From Bacteroidota bacterium (GTDB lineage Bacteria > Bacteroidota > Bacteroidia > Chitinophagales > Chitinophagaceae): DNA of 64,000 nt. Shown piece by piece: positions 25,341 through 33,826 of the stretch; positions within the stretch are counted from its first letter, which is position 1; each line of letters opens with the position of its first letter. A program made the translations under genes and the position numbers. Location of the stretch: contig JAEWKK010000028.1 of NCBI GenBank assembly GCA_023386045.1, positions 23,026-87,025 on the forward strand. The letters run 5' to 3'. The notes under the pieces were generated by a model that ran no database searches, was not told the DNA's origin, and saw only the letters and a program-made list of their open reading frames with translations.

Positions 25341-25928
25341 TTACAATCCCTTCCTGATCGCCTGGACAGAATCATAATGTTTTTGCAACACTGGCAAGGT
25401 AGCGCCGGCCCAGCTCTTTAATTGCGCGTCCGTGGCAGACTGTGACTGCTTTTGAAATTTATCTATGTCTTTCTTATGGTCTTCAGTCATCATGCTCATA
25501 TAAGACCTGTCAAAAGCCTTTCCATTCAATTTTCTTAACTGGTCCAGTTGTTTTTTCATCTTGGCAGGAAGACTGTCAGGTATCATGATTCTTCCACTGA
25601 CCATAGTCTTCAATTCATTATTGGCCTTGCCATGATCGGCCACCATCATGGATCCAAAGTCTTTTACCCGTTGGTTCGCTGCATTCTGCTGGGCAAGAGT
25701 ACCCGCCTCTACCTCCATCATTCCTCCCATGGCCGCTTCCATCACAAAAGCAGAATCCCCACTGCTAAATGGAGTGGTATTCACAGGAGTGGTATTCATG
25801 GTATTGGTGGTTTCAGGCATATTCATAGTGGTACTGTCATCAGATGTTGTTGTGGATGAGTTGTCGTTACATGACCAGGTGAAGAAACCCAATGCAACAA
25901 TGGCCAGAGAAAAAAATCGCTTTTTCAT
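25341..25928 (-). CDS. DUF4142 lipoprotein
   Basis: A 195-residue envelope protein. The N-terminus MKKRFFSLAIVALGFFTWSC is a lipoprotein signal with Cys20; a Ser/Thr/Asn/Met-rich linker (about 21-55) leads to the DUF4142 four-helix, ferritin-like domain (about 58-190), recognisable from FVMEAAMGGMMEVEAGTLAQQNAANQRVKDFGSMMVADHGKANNEL. The two His (ADHGKANNEL and TEDHKKD) are conserved features of the domain. Often linked to stress or redox settings in other genomes; the biochemical role is unknown. Confidence 0.9.
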   Translation of the reverse strand: MKKRFFSLAIVALGFFTWSCNDNSSTTTSDDSTTMNMPETTNTMNTTPVNTTPFSSGDSAFVMEAAMGGMMEVEAGTLAQQNAANQRVKDFGSMMVADHGKANNELKTMVSGRIMIPDSLPAKMKKQLDQLRKLNGKAFDRSYMSMMTEDHKKDIDKFQKQSQSATDAQLKSWAGATLPVLQKHYDSVQAIRKGL

Positions 25929-26093
25929 AATAGAGGTTTTGAGCAGAGAATCGCATAAAATTTATGCCAGTTAAACGCTGGTCTTTTTATGCAGATATTC
26001 AACAATCCATAAATCAAACCCGCTCCTAACAACCTTAAACCGAGGAAGATTTCCATCATAAAAATGGTTTACTTTGTTTCAACATACTCAGCC

Positions 26094-27608
26094 ATGAAAA
26101 AATTGAACTGCCTGATCCTGACGCTGCTTATCAGTCTGGGACTTTTTGCTCAAACCCCTTCTTTCATTAAAGACAGTCTTGACAATTACATCAATAAGGG
26201 CTTAAAGGACTGGGACCTCCCCGGGCTTTCCATCGTGATTGTAAAAGATGGAAAAGTGGTTTTAATGAAGGGTTATGGAGTAAAGAATATCAGTACCCGG
26301 CAGCCAGTGGATGAGAACACTTTGTTCATGATCGCGAGCAATACCAAACTATTTACAGGTACTGCACTGGCGCATTTAGAAACAAGAGGAAAGATTTCAC
26401 TGAACGACAAGGTCACCAAATATTTCCCGGATTACCGGCTTTATGATTCCATCACTACTGCACAGGTTACCCTGCGTGACCTGCTCACACATCGCATCGG
26501 CACCAAAACCTTCCAGGGAGATTTTACTTTCTGGAATACAAAGTTGAATCGCAAAGAAATCATCAATAAAATGCGCCTGCTGAAACCTACGGGAATCTTC
26601 AGGCAGGACTATGGTTATTGCAACAGTTGTTTTTTAACCGCTGGTGAAGTGATCCCTGTTGTGACAGGAAAATCATGGGAAGACTTTATCCAGGACAGCA
26701 TCATCACACCCTTGCAAATGAAACAAACAATGGTCTTGTCAACCGGCGTTGAAAAACAATCCAATGTTGCTACTCCTTATACTACTTCTTATACCAACAC
26801 TTTGCAACCTGTTGTTTACGACAATTGGAACAACCTCGCTCCTGCTGCCAGTATCATCAGCAACGTATCAGACCTTTCACACTGGTTAATGATGCAACTC
26901 GACAGCGGCAGGTACAATAATGAAAGAATTCTTCCCTGGGCCACCTTACAAAAAACAAGAGATGTCAACATCATTACAGGAAGCAGGAAATCCTCAGCCT
27001 TCCCCATGCATTTCAGAGGTTATGGACTGGGTTTATTTGCAGCTGATTATAATGGAAGACAACTCTACTGGCATACCGGTGGTGCAGGCGGCATGGTGTC
27101 CAATGTTTGTTTTGTTCCTGAAGAAAAACTGGGCATCGCCATATTAACCAATAATGATAACCAAAGTTTTTTTGAAGCACTACGCTATCAGGTGCTCGAT
27201 GCTTATCTCAATGTACCCTGGGTGGATAGAAGCCAGCAGCAACTGGGCGGATTCAAAAAAGAAATGCAAAACCAGGTGGATGAGATCAAAGGATGGAAAG
27301 CGCGCCTGAAAGATGCAAAGCCACCACTTCCTTTAACTGCTTATGCAGGCAATTATAGCAATGAATTGAATGGAAACATCACTATCAAACCCGAGGGAAA
27401 AGGATTAATGATCAGTTTTGAAACCAAGCCCGATCTCAATGCAAGACTTGATTATCTCGACAATGGTGAATGGCTGATGCAATACAACAATATCGAATAC
27501 GGCATCTTCCTCATCAAATTTGAGATCAGGGATAACAAAGTGTATTCAGTAACCACAAGGCAAAATGAATTCGTGGAATACGATCCTTATACCTACATCA
27601 AAAAATAA
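26094..27608 (+). CDS. Exported serine hydrolase, class C beta-lactamase/penicillin-binding family
   Basis: A 504-residue periplasmic hydrolase. The start is the ATG 26094, giving the signal peptide MKKLNCLILTLLISLGLFAQ; ten further in-frame residues upstream are rejected. The SxxK motif is SNTK (Ser82, Lys85), the YxN motif is YCN in QDYGYCNSC, and the third motif is HTGGAGG. A C-terminal domain (about 400-504, LTAYAGNYSNELNGNITIKPEG) is of the DUF3471 type that often follows this catalytic domain. Family members include D-aminopeptidases, esterases and peptidoglycan hydrolases; true beta-lactamase activity is unlikely but cannot be excluded. Confidence 0.9.
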   Translation: MKKLNCLILTLLISLGLFAQTPSFIKDSLDNYINKGLKDWDLPGLSIVIVKDGKVVLMKGYGVKNISTRQPVDENTLFMIASNTKLFTGTALAHLETRGKISLNDKVTKYFPDYRLYDSITTAQVTLRDLLTHRIGTKTFQGDFTFWNTKLNRKEIINKMRLLKPTGIFRQDYGYCNSCFLTAGEVIPVVTGKSWEDFIQDSIITPLQMKQTMVLSTGVEKQSNVATPYTTSYTNTLQPVVYDNWNNLAPAASIISNVSDLSHWLMMQLDSGRYNNERILPWATLQKTRDVNIITGSRKSSAFPMHFRGYGLGLFAADYNGRQLYWHTGGAGGMVSNVCFVPEEKLGIAILTNNDNQSFFEALRYQVLDAYLNVPWVDRSQQQLGGFKKEMQNQVDEIKGWKARLKDAKPPLPLTAYAGNYSNELNGNITIKPEGKGLMISFETKPDLNARLDYLDNGEWLMQYNNIEYGIFLIKFEIRDNKVYSVTTRQNEFVEYDPYTYIKK

Positions 27609-27783
27609 AATTGCAGAAGGCTTCAGAAGCATTTCATCATAGCAGATGTTGCTACCAATTTAGTAGGTGATTGGCTTTAATTGAAGTGATAGTTATGTAC
27701 CCAGCTGCATTACTACTATGAAGCTTTTGTTGCGTCGCACACTTCAGCACAGGTAATTGCTTCAGCAAAATAGGGTACATTAT

Positions 27784-29346
27784 CTATTCACCAAAACCAT
27801 CAAAGCCCTGGTTCAACTCCAGTCCTAATGAGCTGGCAAATTCATGTACACTATTAACAAAAGAAAAATCCGAGACCAGTTCTTTCATCTGGTTAATATC
27901 ATCAGCAAAGATCCTGTCCTCTGATGCAAAGCTGACTCTCTTTCTTACCAGCTCGTGTGCTTTTTCCAACACGGCACTGCTTTTCAATGGGCGCCTGAAC
28001 TCTATAGCCTGGCTTGCTGAAAGCAATTCAATGGCCAGTATGCATTCAAGATTATTTAATACCTGGTTCAACTTTCTTCCACTGATACTTCCCATGCTTA
28101 CATGGTCTTCCTGTCCCAGTGAAGTGGGAATACTATCAGCGCTTGCAGGGAAGCAGAGCGTTTTGTTTTCAGTAACCAGTGCGGCTGTCGTGTATTGTGG
28201 AATCATAAAGCCGCTGTTGAGTCCTACATTATTCATCAGCAACATGGGCAGTCCCCATTTGCCTTCCAGCAAGAGGTAACAACGCCTGTCAGAAATATTA
28301 CCAATCTCAGATGCAGCAAAACAGGCATAATCCAATGGAAGCGCCAAAGGCTGACCATGAAAATTACCACCGCTGATGGTATCATCTTCTCCAAAAACCA
28401 CAGGATTATCAGTAACCGCGTTGGCTTCTATTTCGGTTAATTCTTTCAAATGCAGCCAGGCATTTCTCGAAGCACCATGCACCTGTGGCATGCATCGCAA
28501 GGAATAAGGATCCTGCACCCTTCCGCAGTCCACGTGGCTTTGCATGATCTCGGAACCTTCAAGCAATAAGCGTAGTCGCTGCGCCACCAGTTGATTTCCT
28601 TCAAATGGCCTGAGCTGATGAAGTCTTTGATCAAAAGGTGCTTTTGTTCCCGTCAATGCTTCGAGACTCATGGCGCCAATGATATCGGCAGCATCCAGGC
28701 AGTTCTGCATGCGCTGCACAGCCCTGATGGCAAATGCTAAAATGAATTGTGTTCCGTTGATCAGCGCCAGTCCTTCCTTGGGTCCCAGTTGTATGGGTTT
28801 CAGGCTGAACTTTTCTAAAATTTCTTTTGAAGCATATCTTTTTCCGTTGTAAAACACTTCGCCCAGGCCAATCAATGGAAGACAAAGATGTGCCAGTGGT
28901 GCCAGGTCGCCCGAAGCGCCCACACTTCCTTTCTCGGGAACTACAGGAATGATGTCCTGGTCAATATGCCAAAGCAGTCTTTCAATGGTGGAGAGTTGAA
29001 CACCGGAGAAACCCTGAGACAAAGCATGAACCTTGGTGATCAGCATTAATTTGGCAACTGAAACAGGTATGGGCTCACCTACACCCACACTATGGCTTTG
29101 CAGGATCTTGTATTGAAGCACGGCGGCATCTTCCTCGCTGATGCGGGTATTGGCCAAAATTCCGAATCCTGTAGTAACACCATAAACAGTTTTCCCGGCT
29201 TTTACCATGGCCTGGATGTTCTCCTGGCTTTTTTGAATGCGTTCCCTGGCAACATCATCGAGCATGCCCTGAAGTGCGCCTTCAGCCAGCAATACAGCAG
29301 TTTTAACAGTCAGTTTATCCTTTCCGTAGAAAAATGGCTTTTTCAT
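27784..29346 (-). CDS. hutH: Histidine ammonia-lyase
   Basis: Deaminates histidine to trans-urocanate, the first step of histidine use. The 520-residue enzyme carries the MIO prosthetic-group triad Ala-Ser-Gly at 144-146 in GSVGASGDLAPLAHL and the second hallmark SGGNFHGQPLALPLDY. Other hut genes (hutU, hutI, hutG) are not in the window, so the pathway is dispersed or partial. It is divergent, with a 57-base gap, from the gene of unknown function at 29404. Related tyrosine/phenylalanine lyases share MIO; overall motif agreement favours histidine. Confidence 0.92.
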   Translation of the reverse strand: MKKPFFYGKDKLTVKTAVLLAEGALQGMLDDVARERIQKSQENIQAMVKAGKTVYGVTTGFGILANTRISEEDAAVLQYKILQSHSVGVGEPIPVSVAKLMLITKVHALSQGFSGVQLSTIERLLWHIDQDIIPVVPEKGSVGASGDLAPLAHLCLPLIGLGEVFYNGKRYASKEILEKFSLKPIQLGPKEGLALINGTQFILAFAIRAVQRMQNCLDAADIIGAMSLEALTGTKAPFDQRLHQLRPFEGNQLVAQRLRLLLEGSEIMQSHVDCGRVQDPYSLRCMPQVHGASRNAWLHLKELTEIEANAVTDNPVVFGEDDTISGGNFHGQPLALPLDYACFAASEIGNISDRRCYLLLEGKWGLPMLLMNNVGLNSGFMIPQYTTAALVTENKTLCFPASADSIPTSLGQEDHVSMGSISGRKLNQVLNNLECILAIELLSASQAIEFRRPLKSSAVLEKAHELVRKRVSFASEDRIFADDINQMKELVSDFSFVNSVHEFASSLGLELNQGFDGFGE

Positions 29347-29403
29347 AATTCGGTGTCGAAAATAACTTTTTATCTTACAGTCGAGCCACCATTTATTCGA
29401 ACT

Positions 29404-29910
29404 ATGGAAAACCTGTTATTCTTCATTGCCTCCTCTTTTGTGCTGCGCATCGCATCACCCAGGAAATCAGTCAATCAATTGATCGGCAACACCGGCTGCT
29501 CTGTGCTTTTCCAAAGTGGGAAAGAATTTGAAAAAGCCATTACTGATTCGGGTGATGATCTTTATTTCAATGAGTTTACCAAAAAAGGCGCCTGTTATGG
29601 GATCATCTGCATCGATATGAAAAAGCAGTATTCCATGGAACATGCCAGGGAAATGCTGGCGGCCTACATGCATAAGCTGAAGGGACCTTTTTATGTTTTC
29701 CATAATACGGGACATGAGGTAGGTTCCGACTGGAATCATGAAGGTTCAGTAACACTGGTAGATTACTGGCAGGATGCCGTTGGTGTGGATTGCAAGGTAA
29801 AAGGCTATACCAATGGACGCATACTTTCCGTGCTGTATGTGAAGAACATCACCGAAGTGCCGGTATCGGAGCAGGATCAGTTCCTGGACAGCTTTCATTT
29901 TGGCAGCTGA
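29404..29910 (+). CDS. Protein of unknown function
   Basis: A 168-residue protein starting at the ATG 29404 (MENLLFFIASSFVLRIA); the frame stays open upstream into the antisense of hutH, which is not coding. No signal peptide cleavage site, transmembrane helix or known catalytic motif is evident. The composition is that of a soluble alpha/beta protein (CYGIICIDMKKQYSMEHAREML, FHNTGHEVGSDWNHEGSVTLVDYWQD). The two close His (TGHEVGSDWNHEG) and three Cys are worth noting. Start and coding status are well supported by the long undisturbed frame; function not recognised. Confidence 0.7.
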   Translation: MENLLFFIASSFVLRIASPRKSVNQLIGNTGCSVLFQSGKEFEKAITDSGDDLYFNEFTKKGACYGIICIDMKKQYSMEHAREMLAAYMHKLKGPFYVFHNTGHEVGSDWNHEGSVTLVDYWQDAVGVDCKVKGYTNGRILSVLYVKNITEVPVSEQDQFLDSFHFGS

Positions 29911-29945
29911 TTCATAATTCCATTCTCCATTTATTCCTGATTCTT

Positions 29946-29953
29946 TATATTTG
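29946..29953 (+). promoter_or_regulatory. Minus-7 promoter box (TAnnTTTG) upstream of the tRNA-Arg tandem
   Basis: TATATTTG, full consensus, in the gap between the stop at 29910 and the tRNA copies starting at 30035. The likely promoter for tRNA-Arg, with the decayed copy as part of its leader. Confidence 0.55.
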
Positions 29954-30034
29954 CCGCCCTCAATGGATTGTTGGGGAAAACCGGTAAGAAAAGAAGAGCA
30001 TTATTTCTTATCATACTTTAGGTTGAAAATAATT

Positions 30035-30108
30035 GGTCCGGTAGCTCAGCTGAATAGAGCATCCCGATCCTAATCGGGAAGGTCACAACTGAGGAAAGAA
30101 AGTAAATA
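30035..30108 (+). pseudogene. Decayed tRNA-Arg copy (5' half and anticodon arm only)
   Basis: 74 bases directly before, and the same length as, the intact tRNA. Bases 30035-30061 (acceptor 5' strand and D-arm) are identical to the intact gene. The next stretch, TCCCGATCCTAATCGGGA, still forms an anticodon hairpin whose loop resembles tRNA-Arg(CCT) but is one base short or long. AGGTCACA of the variable region is kept. After that, the T-arm and 3' acceptor strand are gone (ACTGAGGAAAGAAAG). It cannot form a complete tRNA. Confidence 0.75.
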
Positions 30109-30182
30109 GGTCCGGTAGCTCAGCTGAATAGAGCAACTGCCTTCTAAGCAGTAGGTCACAGGTTTGAGTCCTGTCCGGATCA
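30109..30182 (+). tRNA. tRNA-Arg (anticodon TCT)
   Basis: Complete cloverleaf by hand: acceptor GGTCCGG pairs with CCGGATC (one G-U), D-arm GCTC...GAGC, anticodon stem ACTGC/GCAGT with loop CTTCTAA (anticodon TCT, reading AGA/AGG), variable AGGTC, T-arm ACAGG/CCTGT with loop TTTGAGT, discriminator A. CCA is not encoded. Directly followed by a strong terminator. Confidence 0.97.
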
Positions 30183-30183
30183 C

Positions 30184-30211
30184 AAAAGGTTCCTTTTTCG
30201 GAACCTTTTTT
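30184..30211 (+). terminator. Terminator of tRNA-Arg
   Basis: Stem AAAAGGTTCC/GGAACCTTTT (30184-30193 and 30200-30209), loop TTTTTC, followed by further T. A diverged copy of the same hairpin with its flank lies at 30233-30265. Confidence 0.92.
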
Positions 30212-30278
30212 ATTTAATAACTATTTGTCAAAATCACAAAAGCTTTCCACGTTTGGAACCTTTTATATTCAAAAAAAA

Positions 30279-30914
30279 TCAAAGTTTAATACCAAAAGTT
30301 GCATATATCACTGATCTTTTTTGCTTAAATTTTAAAAGTTCTTCTTTTGTATTCATAGCGGCACTTTCATGTATTATATAAGTGCCATTGTCAATCTGGT
30401 AATCAATTCCAAGTCTGAATGCATATCGATTATTAGACAGATATTGAACTCCGCCTGATGCTATAGGTCCTGATTTGATTCGGTAATAAAAGTCACTAAA
30501 GTAAAAAAAATTGATTCCGGCTGCACCCTCTATTAAAATGCATCGGTTTCTGTTTTTAATTAAAGAGTTCATTACTTTCAATTGAACAGGAAAGCTGGCT
30601 TGATTATAATTCCTAACCGGATTAAATTCATTGAAGTGTATTATAATGCCTGTTTGTAATCCATAATATAAATCTTTGGCTGAAAGCTGAATGCTTCCAA
30701 TAATTCTTAATCCAGAATTTTCAAACCTCTTTTTGGCATAATAAGATGCGATTACAGTTGGATTTACTGTTCCAAATCTTTCAACATATTTATCTTTTCC
30801 AATTGAGAAATCAATTCCAAGATTAAAAGTGTAGTGAACCTTTTTATCTGCTGTCTGACTAAAAGATTGGAAAGAAACCAGCAATAATATTGTAAGTATG
30901 GACTTTTCTAACAT
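30279..30914 (-). CDS. Secreted outer-membrane beta-barrel-like protein, unknown function
   Basis: A 211-residue exported protein (signal MLEKSILTILLLVSFQSFSQ) with strand-like alternation throughout (VHYTFNLGIDFSIG, LRIIGSIQLSAKDLYYGLQTGIIIHF, RCILIEGAAGINFFYF, YAFRLGIDYQIDNG) and a terminal strand SVIYATFGIKL. Codon use is AT-richer than in the housekeeping genes, as for the whole 30.2-36 kb stretch. Its 3' end lies just beyond the tRNA terminator, the kind of place where acquired genes enter. Function not recognised. Confidence 0.65.
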   Translation of the reverse strand: MLEKSILTILLLVSFQSFSQTADKKVHYTFNLGIDFSIGKDKYVERFGTVNPTVIASYYAKKRFENSGLRIIGSIQLSAKDLYYGLQTGIIIHFNEFNPVRNYNQASFPVQLKVMNSLIKNRNRCILIEGAAGINFFYFSDFYYRIKSGPIASGGVQYLSNNRYAFRLGIDYQIDNGTYIIHESAAMNTKEELLKFKQKRSVIYATFGIKL

Positions 30915-31088
30915 TATTTTGATTATTCAATTAAAAGTGGCGCCGGAGTTTGCAGAAGAAGTAACAAGATACCTAAAAGGCATTGATCCATCTTTATTAT
31001 AGTACTCGAGAAATAAGATTGAAAAATCCATAAAACCCACATTTAATATTATAAATTTAATTACTACTTTAGCATTCCAAGAACTTAC

Positions 31089-31709
31089 ATGAAACTCTTT
31101 TTTATTATACTGTCTGTTTTTGCTTTAAGCTTCAATAAATCATATCAGGTTTACAATATCACATATACGGTGACTAATAAGGTGCAGCATACATTTGACT
31201 CGGTCAAAGATGCTGAGCATGATCCCTGGATTGATAGTATTGTATTGAGTATGGTAAATAAGACCAGGATTATACATGAATTTAATTTGAGGTCAGCACA
31301 AGGTGAAACCCATATCTCAAAGTATCGCTTCATAAGTAGCGGCTCCATACAGGTTACCGGGTCCTTAGGGCCATATACCTATAAAAATGATCAATGGTTT
31401 ACAGAAAACCTTCTGGAAGATCCTAAAATGTATACTGTTACTAATAAAGAAACCGGTGAAAAGAAAAATATCTTAGGATATGAGTGTACGAAGTTCGTTT
31501 CTAAGCGAAATACCACTGATAGTATGAAAATTGAAATTTGGGCAACCCGTAGGATGCCCTCCTACATTAATCCTGTTTTTCAACTTACTGGATTCCCATA
31601 CGGAATTCTGGAAGTGATTATAGGCGATAGTAATGAAGTGATCCAGGCCAAAAGTATTAGGATTGATGAACCCAATAAGAACAAGAAGATCAGAACAGAA
31701 ACTATTTAA
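31089..31709 (+). CDS. Secreted GLPGLI-like protein, unknown function
   Basis: A 206-residue protein with a short hydrophobic N-terminus (MKLFFIILSVFALSFNKSY) as export signal. The central part, ILGYECTKFVSKRN...MKIEIWATRRMPSYINP...FPYGILEVII, has the layout of the GLPGLI/DUF4412 family of Bacteroidota envelope proteins: a conserved GYxCxK segment followed by a tryptophan-containing strand, then a glycine-proline region, though the literal GLPGLI string is replaced by FPYGILEV. No catalytic role is known for this family. Stand-alone gene divergent from the 30279 gene. Confidence 0.6.
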   Translation: MKLFFIILSVFALSFNKSYQVYNITYTVTNKVQHTFDSVKDAEHDPWIDSIVLSMVNKTRIIHEFNLRSAQGETHISKYRFISSGSIQVTGSLGPYTYKNDQWFTENLLEDPKMYTVTNKETGEKKNILGYECTKFVSKRNTTDSMKIEIWATRRMPSYINPVFQLTGFPYGILEVIIGDSNEVIQAKSIRIDEPNKNKKIRTETI

Positions 31710-31798
31710 TTATTTCCCAGTGACATTTAATGATAGTCAGGGAACTCCTTTTTTTCAAAACCTTCAATAGAAAAGAAAGTAATAACTGACATTGCATC

Positions 31799-32560
31799 CT
31801 ACTCTCCCATCCAGGATCTGAACTTGTTCGCTTTATCCCGACTAATTATGACCTGTTCATCTGACTCTGGGCGAACCTCGACCTTAAGTTTCTGGTTAAA
31901 CCATGAGTGAATGGAAACCACTGACTTTGCTGTTAGAATGAATTGCCTGTTTGCTCTGAAGAATTGTTGGGGTGATAATTCGTTTTCAAGAATATCCAGT
32001 GATATATCTACAATATATTTTTGATTTTGGCAGGTTCGAATAAACGTACATTTTTTTTCAGAGAAAATATAAGCCACATCGGAAACATCGATGCTCATCA
32101 TTTTTTGCCCCTGCTTTATAAGAAACCTGTTACGATAACCAACGGGCTTGCTGATTTGCTCCAGTTTCTCCAGCAGGTCATTGATCGAAATTGAATTTTG
32201 TAATCTGCCTGATCTTTTGAATTTATCAATAGCATTTCTTAGGTCATTTTCCTTAATGGGTTTCAACAGGTAATCGATGCTGTTCACTTTAAAAGCCTTT
32301 ATGGCAAATTCATCATAAGCAGTGGTGAAAATAACAGGAGTGTCTAGTTTCACTTTTTTAAATATATCGAAGCTTTGTCCATCGGCAAGTTCTATATCCA
32401 TCATCACAAGATCTGGTGCATCATTTTGTTGAAGCCATTGTATCGTCTCCTCCACACTTTTTGTAATACCGCAGATCTGCGCCTCAGGTTCAATCATGAG
32501 CAGCATTTTTTGCAGGCCTTTTGCGAGCAGCAATTCATCTTCAACGATCAAAATCTGCAT
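31799..32560 (-). CDS. LytTR-family response regulator
   Basis: A 253-residue transcription factor with an N-terminal receiver domain (acidic pair Glu-Asp near residues 7-8, phospho-acceptor Asp in VMMDIELADGQ, Lys in LLKPIKEND) and a C-terminal LytTR DNA-binding domain (about 145-250; VAYIFSEKKCTFIRT, FFRANRQFILTAKSV). The gene overlaps the end of the histidine kinase gene by 20 bases, so kinase and regulator are translated together. The regulon is unknown; the closest candidates are the S41 peptidase and OM protein genes just upstream. Confidence 0.94.
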   Translation of the reverse strand: MQILIVEDELLLAKGLQKMLLMIEPEAQICGITKSVEETIQWLQQNDAPDLVMMDIELADGQSFDIFKKVKLDTPVIFTTAYDEFAIKAFKVNSIDYLLKPIKENDLRNAIDKFKRSGRLQNSISINDLLEKLEQISKPVGYRNRFLIKQGQKMMSIDVSDVAYIFSEKKCTFIRTCQNQKYIVDISLDILENELSPQQFFRANRQFILTAKSVVSIHSWFNQKLKVEVRPESDEQVIISRDKANKFRSWMGE

Positions 32561-33596
32561 ATTGATTTTTGTTTATTAAAGGCAAATCAACACAGAAGCT
32601 ATCCTCAGTTTGCAGTATTGATACTTCCGGCTGGTTTAATAATTTATATTTAGAAATGATGTTATGCAAACCCATCTTATTACTATGAACAGCGGATGTT
32701 TTGGGTTGAAGATTATTGCAAACTTTTAAAATGTTCTTACCGGCTGAATTGATAGTAACAAAAAGTGGCTTTGAAGCAAGAACTGCATTGTGCTTTACTG
32801 CATTTTCTAACAGCAACTGGAGTGTCAGGGGTGGGATAAGCTTCTCCAAGTCTTCTTCGGATACATCGATGCTTACACGCAAACCTTCAGGAAAGCGGGT
32901 AGTCAACATCCCCGTATAGGCTTCTATAAAATTGATCTCATTTTTCAGTGTAACAAGCCCTTTTTCATTACTCTGCAAAAGATATCTGTAGACAGATGCC
33001 ATTTCATTTACAAAAGTTTGCGCCTGTTTTGGATTTTCTTCGATAAGGGATGAAAGAGAACCCAGACTGTTGAACAAAAAATGTGGGTTTATCTGGACTT
33101 TAAGCGAATCGAATTGGGTTTGCAGGTTTTCTTTTTTCAAGGCCTCGGCTTCTACTGCAGCCTGGTTCCACCTCCTGAAATAATAATTTGCCTCATATAC
33201 ACCTCCAACAATTATTACAAAAAGAAGTGCAACTGCAATAGCATGAAGGTAGGCTTCCAAAGGAAAACGGTGTCCCCAAAAATCTGTTTGATCATACAAA
33301 TAAATGTTCAGTGCCCTAATAACAATCGTCACAAACATACTTGCAACAAATGCATGCAGTATTCTTTGTTTTGTTTGATGAAGGCCGGGAAAACGATTGC
33401 GATAGTATAAAAACACAAGGCGGTTCCCCTCCCACAAAATCATCGTTTCAGCAAGCGACAAAAGATAAATTGTCCAAAACCCAAAGCGCTGGTCACCTAA
33501 GTCGTTACGGTTATAAAAAATAATATGACCCAAAAAAGCAATGAAGGGTATTCCCAAAAAACGGAACCATTTATCATTTAGTTTTTGCCTGCTCAT
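32541..33596 (-). CDS. LytS-type membrane sensor histidine kinase
   Basis: A 351-residue kinase with about four N-terminal membrane helices (12-150), a short coiled linker (RWNQAAVEAEALKKENLQTQ) and a His_kinase domain whose phospho-acceptor lies in LKVQINPHFLFNSLGSLSSLI. The HATPase region follows (PPLTLQLLLENAVKHNAV as N-box). There is no large extracytoplasmic sensor domain, so the signal is probably sensed in or near the membrane. Paired with the LytTR regulator by a 20-base gene overlap. Confidence 0.94.
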   Translation of the reverse strand: MSRQKLNDKWFRFLGIPFIAFLGHIIFYNRNDLGDQRFGFWTIYLLSLAETMILWEGNRLVFLYYRNRFPGLHQTKQRILHAFVASMFVTIVIRALNIYLYDQTDFWGHRFPLEAYLHAIAVALLFVIIVGGVYEANYYFRRWNQAAVEAEALKKENLQTQFDSLKVQINPHFLFNSLGSLSSLIEENPKQAQTFVNEMASVYRYLLQSNEKGLVTLKNEINFIEAYTGMLTTRFPEGLRVSIDVSEEDLEKLIPPLTLQLLLENAVKHNAVLASKPLFVTINSAGKNILKVCNNLQPKTSAVHSNKMGLHNIISKYKLLNQPEVSILQTEDSFCVDLPLINKNQYADFDR

Positions 33597-33826
33597 GTAA
33601 TGCTATGCAAATAAATAAAATAGAAGCTACCAGGCTACACATGCCCGATGAAACGTAAATATCAGGACATGAAACGTTTTTGTGTAAGCTGGAATAAATC
33701 ATTTCAGCCACCAGTTTTTTTTACAACTATCAGGAAATTAAATATTCTTAACATTTGAAAACTCATGGAGAAATTGAAACGACATCTTTTGCAAAAATTC
33801 ATCTTCTCTTAAAGCATCTCTCATTT

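Noticed and set aside
26094..27608. Antibiotic-resistance beta-lactamase
   Set aside because: The class C fold motifs are those of the broad serine-hydrolase family, and the C-terminal DUF3471-like domain is typical of peptidase/esterase members.
29092..29403. N-terminal extension of the gene at 29404
   Set aside because: It is only the antisense of hutH staying open; the protein begins sensibly at the ATG 29404.
30035..30108. Second functional tRNA
   Set aside because: No T-arm or 3' acceptor strand can be formed from the sequence.
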